Assembly (NCBI RefSeq): GCF_000001735.4
Contig: NC_003070.9
Span: 8,184,001 to 8,248,000 of the forward strand
Direction: 5' to 3'
Length of the DNA: 64,000 bases
From: Arabidopsis thaliana
Taxonomy: Eukaryota > Streptophyta > Magnoliopsida > Brassicales > Brassicaceae
The notes beneath the pieces are model-generated. The model worked only from the letters and a program-made list of their open reading frames with translations. It ran no database searches and was not told the DNA's origin. The position numbers and the translations under genes are program-made. Each line of letters starts with the position of its first letter. Within the stretch, counting starts at the first letter, position 1. Below, one piece after another: positions 22,207-40,186 of this stretch.

Positions 22207-22947
22207 GCTTTTTCGAACTATATATGTAACAACTAAAGATTATAGTTATCCAAAAATCAATAATCATTAAACGAATAATTATATGGTTTATCATAATTAT
22301 TTATTTTAAGATAGTCTAATAGTCAGAAAATCTGAATTGAACTGTTACGTGTATTTCGCTTATGCATACAACAAAACAAACTTATCACAATTTAAGGTTG
22401 TTTTGAGTTTTTCTCTATTTACTTAAAATACGGTAAAAAAAGCAAAACGCGTTTAACAAAAATAAAATATTCCCAAAAAAAACTTTTATGCCCTAAAGTT
22501 GATTAAAGACCTTTCTACACGCATCTAATCATCTCTTCTCATCAAAATCACAAAATCACAAATTCGATTTTCCTCTTCTCTTCTTCTTCCTCCTCCTCCT
22601 CTCGGATTCTTCCTTAAAGTTTCCACCTTTCGCCACCGAGAAAACATTCCGGCAAACCCTCGTCGGAATACTTAATCTCTTTGATAATCTTTCTCTCTGG
22701 TGACGTTTTGTGAATGGTGGAAACTAATCTGATTGGTGATAATCATAGGCTCACCCTTTCAACTAAAAGGGCGAGCTTTCTCATCATCCCTCTCTCTCAA
22801 GACTCTGTTTTCTCATTCGGTTCTTGCAAAGAAGGCTGGTACTTCCGTTGCATTGGCCTTGACCCGTGAACCAATCAATCATCATCTCCGATCATATTTT
22901 CAATAATAATTTCTGTGTTTTGATTTTTTGAGAATTTTGAAAAAAAG

Positions 22948-23461
22948 ATGTTGCTTTACAAGAAAAAGAATCAGATTGTTAAAGGAAACAGAATCTTGAT
23001 CAGCGTAACGTTTCTTGGTAGTGCTGGTCCGATCCGGTTCGTTGCTAATGAAGGTGATCTTGTTGCATCTGTGATTGATACTGCTTTGAAATGTTATGCT
23101 CGTGAAGGTCGTCTTCCTATTCTTGGATCTGATTTCAACGATTTTGTTTTTTATTGTCCAATGGTTGGACCTGGAGGTAACTTGTCAAATACGCAAAGTT
23201 TCTCCTCTGTTTTGTGATTATATAAAGATTGTTTTTTTTTTAATTTTTAGTTTTCTTGGTGTAGCTTTGAGTCCATGGGAAGCAATTGGGTCGGTGGGAG
23301 TGAGGAACTTTATGTTGTGTAAGAAGAAACCAGAGGAGAAGAAGGTTGAGGAAGATAAGGGAAGATCGAATTTTCCGATTAATGGAGCTAGAAAAGGAGC
23401 TGGTGGAAGTTTTAAGGCTTGGATTAATAAATCTTTAAGACTTAAAGTGACTACCCATTAG
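22948..23461 (+). CDS. DUF7054-like small plant protein
   Basis: Two exons (22948-23176, 23265-23461) encode 141 aa after a long CT-rich leader (about 22560-22630). The N-terminal 90 residues look like a compact beta-grasp-like plant domain of unknown function. It reads RILISVTFLGSAGPIRFV, then a helix DLVASVIDTALKCYAREGRLP, then DFNDFVFYCP. The second exon starts ALSPWEAIGSVGVRNFMLCKK. It ends in a basic, low-complexity tail (KKPEEKKVEEDKGR...KAWINKSLRLKVTTH). I assign the family from memory (DUF7054; AT1G23150 by order). No catalytic motif is visible, and no function should be inferred beyond membership. Confidence 0.85.
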
Positions 23462-25170
23462 AGAGACTACTTATATGTTGTCTTCTCTGTTTCTTTGAAT
23501 GCTCATGTTTGGTTTGTGTCTTTGTTCTTTTGATCTTCTTATTTTATGAACTTTTGATTTGTTTTTTTTGTTTCTTATGATGGTTTCAGGAAATAAAAGT
23601 TTCAAGTTCATTTGAACAAAAAAAAAGAAGTTTCTTTCGCTATAGATTTTTAGTATTTGTCCTTTTTGTTTACAAAATTAGTTTAGAACTTTGATCACCA
23701 GAAATGTGAAAATAGCATTGCTTAAATTAGTTAATAAATTTAGATTTACGAAAAATGTGAAAATTGCATGGTTATTCTTTAGTATATTCGACTTTGCAAG
23801 TGGTTCAGAAAAAATGAGAAAAAGGCAGAATTTTAACAAGAGAATCACAACTTTGCTTTAGGCGCAAATTGTGGAATGGTTGTTGGGGAAATTTGATCAT
23901 TTTCTTCTCCAAGAGTAGACTTTATTGGTTATTGAGATTTGAGATGAGATACTAAAATAGCAGATATTAAGGGATTCGAATTTTGAATTCTTTCAATGTT
24001 TCTTTTCTTTATTATCTGTAGACAGTTAGTTAAAATATATCCCTTGGAGTAACTAATCAACTACTTTCATTTTATAAATAAAGTCTATATTACATAAACA
24101 TGACATATCTGATATCTCCTAAGGCCCTATTTAAAAATATATATATCTGGTTGGTCTTCCTCTAATACAAAATTCACAACTAGTAATATTTTGAGAGTAG
24201 AATTCTCCTATATTAGAATATAGAGGTAAAACTGTGACAATTATATTGAACTCGGATGTGACCTTACAAGTGAATAAATACATTATACAAGTAGATTTGG
24301 TCGGTTTATGGCGTGTGAACTCGATCCATCTTCTTATAACTCTTGAAAATCTCATGAGGCATCTACTTCAAATGATCATTTGGGTTTTCTACGAGAAGTT
24401 TATTTGCCTCAACAAGAAGCCACTCCAAAAAAACAAAAGACCAACTAATAAGACAAGTTGTTGTAGTGTTGTAGCAAATTAATGACGAGTTCATAAACGA
24501 ATATTGACCCTTTCATATTACCCTTTTAAGTTGTAACAAAAAAAAAACATTGACCTTTTCATTTTTGGACGCAGATATCGTAATGAATTAATGGAAATGG
24601 ATAAAGATGAATATCGAGATATACTAGAAGATTTCAAAAAAACAAAAACTAGAAGATTTCAAGAAGAAATCCAAATGGATGAAAAGGTACTATACAATGT
24701 GATGATCTGTTAGTTCTATCCAACTAAGCTTAATAAACCAAATGTACCTCAATAATGTTTGCGACTAATATACTCAAAATAGGGTTTAGAAAAGACAGAA
24801 AAATATTAATGAAACATGTATGTGTGATACACTCAAGGTAATTTTCATTCATAATTTACTGATATGCATGTGATTGGTAAGTTAAGATAATATTAGTAAA
24901 TCAATGTAAAGTTTAAGCTTCCATTCATTTCTCTCATATGCATGTGATTCGGAGGATCCGAGGAATTTGAGTCCATAATATAGAATTTCTTGTTTTCAGA
25001 GATCTCAGATTGTCAAGCATATGTTAGTATATCCCAAGTTCTTAAGGTACAAACATGAAGAATCTTTTGGTAGCTTAAGATCTTTCCAAAATCGTTTCAC
25101 ACGTTTCCCAATATTTCTGATTTTTAATCAAATTTTCAGGTGCTTCGTGATTTATTAATCTTTTGTCCTT
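23462..25170. other. Intergenic region upstream of GH3.7
   Basis: AT-rich DNA with no supportable gene. It contains the 3' flank of the DUF7054-like gene and the presumed GH3.7 promoter. The small frames near 24131-24482 lack codon structure. Confidence 0.55.
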
Positions 25171-25174
25171 GCTC

Positions 25175-25182
25175 TATTTATA
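25175..25182 (+). promoter_or_regulatory. TATA-like element of GH3.7
   Basis: TATTTATA in 'gctcTATTTATAgaag' lies about 50 bp before the GH3.7 ATG. It is plausible but tight to the start codon. Confidence 0.45.
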
Positions 25183-25231
25183 GAAGCAAGTGTGCAGTTC
25201 TTAGTTTCATGTGAATTAAAGGTAACCAAAT

Positions 25232-27325
25232 ATGAGTTTAACCTCTGATCTCTCCGAAAAATCCAGTGATAAAATGAAGGTTCTAGAGGATTTAACATCA
25301 AATGTAACGCAGATACAAGACAATGTATTGGAGGAGATACTCACACTAAATGCAAACACGAATTATCTCCAAAAGTTCTTCCTTGGAAGCTTTGATAAAG
25401 AAAGTTTCAAGAAGAACGTACCAGTGGTAACTTATGAAGATGTTAAGCCATATATCGAACGTGTCGTGAATGGAGAGCCCTCGAATGTCATTTCGGCCCG
25501 GCCTATAACCGGTTTTGTACTAAGGTAAAAAGAAGAGGTTAATGTCATGGTATTTCTTACATGTATTGCAAGTATAAGACCTAATATTGTCATTTTTTAC
25601 GTTTGCATGTTATATTTTTGTTTGTAAATCAAATGTGAAAAAATTCATGACCTAATTCCTAAAATGTTGATTGTAGTACGGGAACTTCAGGGGGAGCACA
25701 AAAGATGATGCCATGGAATGAAAAATATTTAGACAACTTGACCTTCATGTATGATCTTCGTATGCATATTATAAGCAAGTAGGTCCATATATATATTTAA
25801 ACGAAAACTTACGAATGATAAAAATTATTGATAAAATAAAGAAATAAATCATTGATTCTATTCGTTAATTTCTAGTAATGTGAAAGATGTGGAGAAAGGA
25901 AAGGCGATGATGTTTTACTTCACTAAACTCGAATCCATCACTCCCTCTGGCTTGCCTGCTCGAGTCGCCAGCAGTAGCTATTTAAAGAGCAACTATTTCA
26001 AGAACCGTCCATCAAACTGGTATTACTCTTACACAAGCCCTGATGAAGTCACTCTATGTCCAGACAACAAACAAAATCTCTACTGCCATTTGCTTTGTGG
26101 TCTGGTTCAAAGAAACGAGGTTACAAGAATGGGTTCTATCTTCGCCTCCGTTATGGTCCGAGCAATCAAGTTTCTTGAAGATTCATGGGAAGAGTTGTGT
26201 TCAAACATCCGATCAGGGCAGCTCAGCGAGTGGATCACGGACATTGGTTGTCGAGATTCGGTGTCTCTAGTTCTTGGTGGGCCTCATCCTGAAGCGGCAG
26301 ACACCATTGAACAAATATGCAACCAAAAATGTTGGAAAGGTATAATCACAAGACTTTGGCCAAAAGCTAAATATATTGAAACTATTGTTACTGGTTCGAT
26401 GGTGCAGTATGTTCCCACATTGAACTATTACTCTAATAATATGTTACCTCTCATTTCAACAATCTACGCTTCTTCGGAGACTCAATTCGGGTTAAATCTC
26501 AATCCTATGTGCAAGCCTGAAGATGTATCGTACACATTCATGCCCAACGTGTCCTACTTCGAGTTCATACCAGTGGATGGAGACAAGAACGATGTTGTTG
26601 ACCTTGCTGATGTCAAACTTGGATGTTGTTATGAGGCTGTCGTCACAAATTTTTCAGGTGAGCTAAATAATAAAACATTATGAATATTAAAAACCATGAA
26701 ATTAATTAATCCTTTTCTTTGTTGTTGTGGATGTGAATGTTTTTTCATGCTCTTTCTTGCTTCAGGCTTGTATAGAATAAGAGTTGGAGACATTCTAGTG
26801 GTGACTGGTTTCCATAACAAAGCACCTCAGTTTAGGTTTATAAGAAGAGACAACGTGGTTTTAAGCATTGACTTGGACAAAACTAACGAAGATGATCTGT
26901 TTAAGGCGGTGAATAACGCAAAACTCACTCTTGACTCATCACATCTCATGCTAATAGACTTCACTAGCTATGCTGATATCTCCACTATCCCGGGACACTA
27001 CGTAGTTTATTGGGAAGTAAAGAACAAAAACGAAGACAAGAAGAGCAAAAAGCACATAGAGCTCAAAGAAGAGACATTCTCGGAGTGTTGTTTACTAATG
27101 GAGGATTCATTAGACAGTGTTTACAAGATTTGTCGGTTTAAGGAGGAATCTGTAGGACCATTGGAGATAAAAGTGGTGCGTCAAGGGACATTTGATTCTC
27201 TCATGGATTACTTCATCTCACAAGGTGCTTCTATTGGTCAATACAAGACTCCAAGGTGCATTAAATCTGGAAAAGCCTTAGAGGTATTAGAGGAAAATGT
27301 GGTAGCCACATTCTTCAGTACCTGA
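25232..27325 (+). CDS. GH3.7: GH3 acyl-acid amido synthetase GH3.7
   Basis: An ANL-superfamily ligase that adenylates a carboxylic acid and joins it to an amino acid. The group III Arabidopsis enzyme GH3.7 has been reported to conjugate chorismate and 4-hydroxybenzoate, preferring cysteine, with a link to pathogen responses. Four exons (25232-25524, 25677-25778, 25876-26657, 26766-27325) give 578 aa, normal for GH3. Nucleotide-binding motif I is STGTSGGAQK (98-107). Motif II is YASSETQFG in exon 3. Motif III spans exons 3/4 as YRIRVGDILVVTGF, followed by PQFRFIRR. The C-terminal cap domain carries YVVYWEV and ends CIKSGKALEVLEENV. All motifs look intact. The specific name rests on recalled gene order (AT1G23160). 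Confidence 0.93.
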
Positions 27326-28723
27326 TAGATAATAATGTTGCTAAGTTATCAATAAATATGCATGTGCATATGCTAGCTGCGTATTAGTTTTCTAAATTGT
27401 TGGAGTTTCTTTTTCTTTTTCTCTTTATTGGAAAAATCAATGTTAAAGTGTTTTTAGTCCATACAAAAACAATGTCGTTTTCGATAGAATTTCGTATGAA
27501 TATTTATGAGCTTAAAGCCTCAATCAACAAGTTTGAGCCTAATTTTAACAAAAAAGTATAAGCCATAAAAGACCTCACATGATCCATTAATTTCTTTTTG
27601 ATTGGCGTATGGCTAATATGATAGACAAAATTCCAATTCACTACATGCAAACACGTAAGTAGGATACCAGTTCCCATATTTTTTTTTGTCACAAAAACCA
27701 GTTCGCATGTTATTATCACGTTGTGTTCACGTACTTATTAAATTTAATTAGTTTGTCACAAAACGTAAGTAGTGATGAATTAGAGAGTCAAAACCACATG
27801 CATGCTGGTTTTGTTATTTAGCCCTTTAATTTTGTTGACATTATGAGAGAGTAATTGTTTGGCGCTTGCACGAAGTCACGAACTTCAACACCGTTCACCA
27901 CCACCGCCACCGGCACCACCACTTTCCATTTTTCTCTTTATCACTAAAAGTCATCTTGACAAAAAATCAAAAAAATCAAATTATTAAAGAAGACAAAAAT
28001 TTTTATTCGTTAATTTGTATAATTGAAGGCTGTAATTTTCTAGATCTTGCTACGGAAACAAATGTAGGTAAATATTAATGAGAGTATATTGCAGAGCAAA
28101 ATAGCAAAATGCGAATAAGAGTGGTGGAGGTATCCAAAGAAACAGGTTTTCAAGATTTGACTTTTACAGTTTTACTAAAAGGTTTCTACATTTATAGCAA
28201 AATATAAAATGATTTTTCATTAAAAAAAAATTAGAATTTGCTTGTCAGGGAAATTCTAATAAAATGTTCCACCTTTTAAAAAATAAACATATAATTTTAA
28301 ATAATTGTCTATCGATTATAAAAATTACATATTGATACATATGAAAAGATTTGGACTAAATATGGATATTTATCCAGATTCGGATCGAGAAATTCATATA
28401 CCACACTTTAAGCATTCTTATGATATAATTTTGTTATTCCGACTATAGTAAATATTGTTTCTTATTTTGGTCAAACAGTAAATGCTAATAAAATACATCA
28501 CATTATCGACAACGAAAACAAAATATAAAATAATAATTGTCATATTATCGACGTCATAAAAAATAATATAAAATGTCATATTTTTTTGAATAAAAGATAT
28601 TTTAACCTATTTATACTTCTCCGTCCAGTCATCAAAGTCGTCTCATTGTCGTCGTCGTTATTTTTATTTCTCGCCGGGAAACGAAAAAACAGAAAAAGTT
28701 TGAATTTTTAACTTCGAAAAGCT
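27326..28723. other. Intergenic region between GH3.7 and the TMEM214-like gene
   Basis: AT-rich, with no supportable ORF. The CAC-rich block around 27890-27930 is the only compositional change. The final 100 bp (28620-28723) is a pyrimidine-rich leader with GTCGTC repeats before the next ATG. Confidence 0.55.
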
Positions 28724-31516
28724 ATGGATCCAATTGAATCAGTGGAGTACAATGGCTTTGAAACTACCAATGGTAACTCTCACAACGACGACCATGGTTG
28801 GAAGAAAGTAGTGTACCCAAAACGTAACCGGAAGCAAAAACCGGCGGATCAAGCGGCGGCGACGAAGAATGGTGTCACCGGGAATCTAATTCCCAATGGT
28901 ACTTTATCCAATGGAGGAGGCAACGTCTTCCGTTCTCTTGAGGAGCAAGCTGAAGGTCGTCATCTACAGATCCTCGCCGCGAAGAAAGCTTCCGATACGG
29001 CGGATGTGTCGGACGGGGGAAGATCTAAATGGCGATCTAACGGGTACGGCGACGAAGGGTATGATTTTGATGACAGCGACAGTGAAATCGCGGTGGGGAA
29101 GGAGAATTTGAAAGCGGAGGAAGTTAAGAAACCGAAGGTTAAGAAGGTGAAGAAGCCTAAGGTTACTTTAGCTGAAGCTGCTGCTAAGATTGATGTATCT
29201 AATCTCGCAGCTTTCCTCGTTGAAGCTTCGGTATGTGCATAGTTGTTAATGTCGATTTGATCTGTTTAGTTTTAGTCGAAATTGTGATCTTTTTGCTAAG
29301 TAAAAATTGAAACTTTGAATAGGAATCATATGCGAGTCAACCAGAGATTCAGCTAATGAAATTTGCTGATTACTTTGGGAGATCACTCTCTCAAGTATCA
29401 TCAGCTCATTTTCCTTGGGTCAAAACGTTCAAGGAGTCTCCTTTATCTAAGTTGATCGATGTGAGCACTATCTCTCTGTTCATCTTTGTGATTCTGAATT
29501 TGAGTCAAAGGTTTAGCTTTCGTAATGGTGTAGCTATGGGAATGTGATTGTTTGACTTATATTTGAACAGATTCCACTTTCTCATATTCCTGAAGCAGTG
29601 TATAAGACATCAGCTGATTGGATTAACCAACGTCCCATTGAGGCACTTGGAGCCTTTGTATTGTGGGGCTTGGATTGTATTCTTGCTGACTTGGCTGTAC
29701 AACAAGGAGGTGTCAAGGGTGGTAAGAAAGGAGCACAACAGGCTTCTTCGAAATCTCAGGTATTATGGTAGCTGAACGTTATAGTCTTGTTGGGCTGAAC
29801 TACACCAATTAGATTGCCTAGGTTTTGTGGATGCATATGTCGATTTTTGGTCATACTACTACTCACTTTTCTTTTATCAGACTATTATTGTCAGTCTGGT
29901 TGAACTTGTTATCAATTACCATTGTGTTACTAGCTTTACCGTTTTTTGATTCTTTTGATGAATAGGTTGCGATATTTGTGGCGGTAGCAATGGTTTTGCG
30001 TAAGAAACCTGATGCTTTAACTAATATATTGCCAACTTTGAGGGAGAATCCCAAGTATCAGGGACAGGATAAGCTTCCAGTTACAGTTTGGATGATGGCT
30101 CAGGTGTGTGAAGGTCTATTCATAATAGTATAAACGAAGAACCAAAATGTATTGTTTTGATGATTGAGATGATTCTGAAATTTGCTTTCTCTTAACTGCC
30201 AACTATGCACAGGCCTCCCAAGGTGATATATCAGTAGGCTTGTACTCGTGGGCTCACAACTTGTTACCGGTGGTCAGTAGCAAGAGTTGCAATCCTCAGT
30301 CAAGGGATCTCATTCTTCAGTTGGTTGAGAGGTGAGTTAAGTTTTTCCTTTGATGTCCTGTTTTCTATGTGATGATTATCTAATCTTGGTTATTGTGTTT
30401 TTATTGCAGGATCTTGTCCAACCCGAAGGCCCGGACCATACTTGTAAATGGGGCTGTTAGGAAGGGAGAGCGATTGATTCCACCTCCTTCGTTTGAGATC
30501 TTGGTTCGACTTACATTCCCTGCATCTTCCGCAAGAGTGAAGGTAAAGAAACGTTGAGATTTGAATACAATATTTAAGTGAATGCGGATTGGTTTTGACC
30601 TCTAGAATGGTTTGACACGCAGGCTACAGAGAGGTTTGAGGCAATATATCCCTTGCTGAAGGAGGTGTCTCTTGCTGGTGCTCCTGGGAGTAAGGCAATG
30701 AAGCAAGTCACACAGCAAATATTCACTTTTGCTCTGAAAGCAGCCGGGGAAGGTATGACAAAACTTTCTCTAAATTTCTACCTACACATCCTCTAGAAGA
30801 CAGTGCAATTAAAATTTGTAATGTCTTGGTACAGAAAATCCCTTATTAGCCAAGGAAGCGGCTGCAATCACTATCTGGGCTCTCACTCAAAATGTTGATT
30901 GCTGCAAGCATTGGGTAAGATTCACTCTTTCTTTTCCCACATAGGAGGAGGTTATTCGTGAGTGGATTTTTACTTATTGACGTTTCCGGTTTGTGGGTCA
31001 ACAGGAGAATCTTTATACCGACAATTTGAAAGCCAGTGTTGCTGTTCTTAAAAAGCTCATTGGCGAGTGGAAGGAGCGTTCTGTCAAGCTGACTCCTGCT
31101 GAAACCCTCACTCTCAACCAAACAATGAAGAGCTTGAGGCAAAAGGTTTCAAAACTAATATTCTTTTATATCTCTCGGCCAATGATTCATTACTCATTAC
31201 TCATCAACTGTTAAATACCCAACGATGTTTTACTAAACTACAGAACGAGGAAGCTCTTACTGAGGGAGGTAATGGTGTAAGCCAGTCCCTATACAAAGAC
31301 GCAGACAAGTACTGCAAGGTGATCGCTGGGAAACTCTCCAGTGGTGGCTGCATCAAAAGTATAGCTACCACTGCTGCACTTCTAGCTGCTACTGGTTTTG
31401 CTGGTGCTGCTGCTCTGTCTGCCAACCCTGAGGCTATAGCTTACCTAAAGAACCTGGTGGAGTCATTGGACATCAACAAATTCACCGAGACAGTTATGAC
31501 AGCATTGAAGAACTGA
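28724..31516 (+). CDS. TMEM214-like (DUF2359) ER membrane protein
   Basis: The plant homologue of the TMEM214 family, ER-associated membrane proteins; in animals TMEM214 helps recruit a caspase at the ER, but no plant role can be assigned. Ten exons (28724-29230, 29323-29460, 29571-29759, 29966-30103, 30213-30331, 30410-30542, 30623-30752, 30835-30914, 31005-31145, 31244-31516) close to 615 aa. A charged, disordered N-terminus (HGWKKVVYPKRNRKQKP, then a lysine-rich KKPKVKKVKKPKV stretch) precedes the helical DUF2359 core with PLSHIPEAVYKTSADWINQRP. One C-terminal hydrophobic segment (TTAALLAATGFAGAAALS) is the likely membrane anchor. The start is supported by the leader and the family-typical N-terminus. 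Confidence 0.92.
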
Positions 31517-32124
31517 AGTGAATACATATGAGGGAGACGATAAGCAAGAGAAGAAAGTCTCTTTATCGTCGGTGTAGAGAAGTCCTCCGCCTTTTTTATG
31601 CTCTCTGATTACAAACCTGACCGGCATTAGGGGGAGGTTAGGAGGCTAATGAGTGAGAAAAGGAGGTTTCCGTCTTGTAATCATGTACTTTTGAGGAGTT
31701 TTTTTCAAAGCTCAAAAGTTGTTGTAGTTGAGAGAGTTGAGACTGTTTCTAATTTAAGATATTCTTTGTTTTTTTTTTCTTTTGAAAAATTAAGTTATAT
31801 TTCCATTTGCTCTTATGTAAGCTCGTAGTCCATTTGTTCAATCCATATATACATAACACAACTCTTCCGAGATTGTATCTTCTGAAGAAATTTCACCAGT
31901 TGAGAGCAGTGCCCTCAAAGTATACCTGCTTAAAGCTTCTCATTAACCACAAAATTCTTCTTTTTGTGAAAAAAAATAGTTTTTTTTTTTATTGGGCAGA
32001 AAAAAACAAACTTTAGCCGAAACATCGAGTACCTTCGTCTCAGTTTATCAGAGAAAAGGTTAGAACTTTTGAAGAATCAGATAGCTTCTTCACAGAAGGA
32101 ACGTTCGAATTGATTCGCTTCTTA

Positions 32125-35100
32125 ATGTCACTCTCTACAATAGCTTCTGGTATCGGCGTTCTCGAGCTTCCTTGTTTGCGTCTGTTACCAATCTCAAGCA
32201 CCCAAATCCAGTTTCTCACTGTTGAAGCTAGAAAACAATCTAGAAGAATAAGACGCGAGCGCTCCTTCAGCCCTTTTCCAGTACTTATTCAATCGAACCG
32301 TCGTCTTCGTCATGGTTTCTCAGAGCTCAATTCGAGTTTTGATCGTTCCAACAGTGGAGAAACTGGTTCCGATACCACTGTAAGTCTCTCTAATGAGCTC
32401 GGATTTCTCAGATTGTGTTATATCAGGAAAATAACATTGATTATAGGTTAAAGGTTAATGCTTTGTGTATTCTGATTACTATACTGAACGATGATGATAT
32501 TGTTTGTTGGTGTATAAGCTTAGCTTAAAGATGGTGAAGAAGTGAGGAGTGAAAGCTCTTCAGGTGTTGGTGATAGCTATGTGGGCTTGTTTGTGGGAAT
32601 GCTCGGTTTGGACAACGATCCTCTTGATAGAGAGCAGGCGATAGAGACGCTATGGAAGTACTCTTTGGGTGGAAAGAAATGTATTGATGCGATAATGCAG
32701 TTTCATGGTTGTTTGAATCTAATTGTCAATCTTCTCAAGTCTGAGTCCAGCTCCGCCTGTGAAGCTGCTGCTGGGCTTATACGGTCTATAGCTTCTGTGA
32801 ATCTGTACAGAGAATCCGTTGCTGAGAGTGGAGCGTTGGAAGAGATAACCGCTCTACTGAGCCGACCTTCGCTAGCTACAGTGGTATGAAGGATTATGAT
32901 TCCAAAGTAGTATACTTTTGCTTGTTGGATTTGAATTGTGATGTATGATTATTCGATGTTTTGTTTTTTTCAGGTGAAAGAACAATGCATATGTGCTCTG
33001 TGGAATCTGACTGTGGATGAAGAAATTAGGGAGAAGGTTGCTGACTTTGATATCCTTAGGCTACTCATTAGTTTCCTTGAAGATGATGATGTAAACGTAA
33101 AGGAAGCAGCTGGTGGCGTCTTGGCCAATCTAGCCCTTAGCCGCTCGACTCACAAGATTCTGGTTGAAGTAGGAGTCATACCAAAACTGGTAAGACCTTG
33201 CTTTTCACCTTATAGAATTTAACAATATATTAGATATGTTAGATTGAAATGATTGCTAATAGTCAAGGGTGAGAATTGAAATTACTGAAAGGATGTGAAA
33301 TTGGCTGAGAATCACTTAGGCTTTAGGACAATGATATTATATATGGAAAACCGTAGAATTGTTGGTCATGCTTCAGCTTGCTTATTACCTTCCCAATTGG
33401 AATCCAGGCAAAATTGTTGAAAGCCGATAATACAGAAAACAAAGGGTCTAAAGTTATTAGAAAAGAAGCAAGAAATGTGCTTTTGGAGCTAGCCAAAGAC
33501 GAATACTACAGAATTCTCGTCATTGAGGAGGGAGTTGTACCCATTCCCATAATTGGTGCAGACGCTTATAAGTCCTTCAGACCGGATTTGTATTCTTGGC
33601 CTAGTTTACCAGATGGTATAAATATTGAGCAGACAGCAAAAGCTCCTTCAAGATTTGGTGCCTCTGAGCTGCTCCTTGGTTTAAATGTTGACAAGAATGT
33701 TGACGACGTAGATGAAGCCAAAATGAAAGCAATAGTTGGGAGGACAAATCAGCAGTTCCTTGCCCGTATTGGAGCAATTGAATTTGAGAAGGAAATTAAG
33801 TCCGAAGGGCCAGGGAAATCTCAGCAGCTTACCCTTCTTCCTTGTGTAGATGGTGTGGCTCGATTAGTCTTGATTCTTGGATTGGCAGATGAATTGGCAG
33901 CTACAAGAGCTGCAGAGTCAATTGCTGATGCATCTATCAACGAGGATATGCGGGTTTCTTTCATGGAAGCCGGAGCTGTAAAGCCTTTGGTTCAGCTTTT
34001 AGCCAACAACAACAAAGAGACTGTTAAATTACCCGTCATCCGTGCCTTGAAAAATTTATCACTTAGGTGTTTATCTTTGAGCATTCTTTACATTTTTACT
34101 AAGCAGTTTCTCCTCAGAGGTTGAGATTATTTATACTTGTAATGCAGCCGCACTGTTTGCCAGAGGATTGAAGCTGAAGGTGCAGTATGGTTTCTTATTA
34201 ATCTTCTGAAGCAGCCAGAGATCTCACTAAACGTTACAGAACACGTATGACTTCATTTTCTTCTTCCTTTGTTCTTTGATATCTTTGTCTAGGCTATTAT
34301 GGAATAACTGGACGTGAAATGGTATTTTGTGAACTATGTTATGCAGGTTCTGGATATAATTGCTCATATCTTAGATCCTAGCAAGGAAATGGAATCCAAG
34401 GTGTGTTTATTTTCCAAGGTTGATTATTATACATTAAATCTGCTTTCATTTGGCTTATGCTATTTCTCTACATGCTACAGTTTTATGAAGGACCGGTGAA
34501 CGGATCAAAAGCAGACTCCAGGTCAGTCTTCTTCTCGATCTTCCTATCTTCAGCTCATTCATTCTTTTTGTTTTTTTAGAAGTATTAATTACTCAAAACA
34601 TCGGATGGGAATGAACAGAAAGGAAGTTCTGGACGCTGCTGTTTTTTCTCGGCTCGTCCAGATTGCGAAAACAGCCTCTCCGAACCTGCTAAGAAACGCA
34701 ATCTCTGTCATCGAGTTTGGTATAATCAGTAATCCAAACATGGACACGATCATCTCCAAGGATATCACAACTGTTCTTGATCTTGCTCTCCGGCAGAAAG
34801 TCCTGGAAGGTACAAAACTTATCTTTTGATATAACTCTGTTTGAATTTTATAACAGCATACAATACTTTTTATGGAAATGCAGAACCTGAGAATGAAGCT
34901 GAGGAGTTAGAGAAACATCTGCTTAAGCTAGAAGAAGCTGGTTTGACGATTTCCGCTGCTTCAAGGCTACTGACAAAACTTCTTGACTCCGAGTCCTTTC
35001 GCCAAACAATAGATACCGCGGTCTTCATAGAATTAGTAAGGAAGATCCTAAGATCAAGCCTCCCTCTACACTACAAAGACTGGGTTGCCGCTTGTCTTGT

Positions 35101-35515
35101 CAAACTCACCGCTCTCTCCTCTCCCTCTCAATCCCTCAACAATCCGATCAATCTTGAGGTAACTCTGTACAAAACGATCCCGAGCCTCGTGGAACAAATG
35201 AGCTTTTCCTCATCACCAGAAACGAAAGAAGCAGCGGTTTTAGAACTGAACAAGATAGTCTCCGAGGGAGTTCCAGAATCTATCCAAACACTTGCTTCAC
35301 AAGGAGGTATCGAACCGCTGGTTAAGCTTCTTGAAGAAAGGAACGAGCGGTGCGTTGAAGCGAGTTTGTCAGTATTGTACAACTTAACCATGGACAGTGA
35401 GAACCACACAGCCATCATAAGAGCAGGAGCTGTACCAGTATTGAGACGTATCGTTATGTCTCAACGACCACAATGGGAGAAAGCTCTTCGGTTACTCAGA
35501 AATTTACCCGTTTAA
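32125..35515 (+). CDS. ARM-repeat protein, probably plastid-targeted
   Basis: Nine exons (32125-32379, 32524-32883, 32974-33189, 33408-34066, 34148-34244, 34347-34400, 34481-34521, 34619-34809, 34884-35515) give 834 aa. The first about 70 residues are rich in Ser and Arg and poor in acidic residues (RKQSRRIRRERSF), which resembles a chloroplast transit peptide. Armadillo-type helical repeats follow, for example CALWNLTVDEEIREKV, AAGGVLANLALS and a C-terminal set (LVKLLEERNERCVEASLSVLYNLT, then HTAIIRAGAVPVLRRI). An acidic linker (VDDVDEAKMKAIVGR) divides the repeat blocks. ARM proteins are binding scaffolds; the partner is unknown. I chose the ATG at 32125, the first in a frame that is also open upstream without an ATG. 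Confidence 0.9.
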
Positions 35516-35945
35516 GACATTTTTACAGATTATTGTCATGTAAAATTTTGGAATCAATTAGAATAATATAATGTATGATTTGTCATGTGAGACGAATATA
35601 CGAAAAGTTAATTACATTAAGATAATCGGATTACGTAGCACGTATATTACTATTACCATATTCTAGAGATTACACATGATCAATCAAATATTTAATCTTT
35701 GAAATGTTACGCAAGCAAAAATGAATTTAAAATCTGAAAATACAATCCAACGGCTGAGATTTTCTTACTGTGTCAGTGAAAACGAGAGAAACGTTCTAGT
35801 TCACTCACTTGGTTACACGTGTCTTGGGATCGTTTAGCTTTTAAGCAAGCTTCTCTTTTGCGTAATTTATTTAAGAGCTGCTTGCTTTTATCATCATCAC
35901 TCTCTCTGCGTCCAAATTTTGATCTTTGTTCTTCTCAAAGCGAAT

Positions 35946-40186
<4,241 letters not shown>
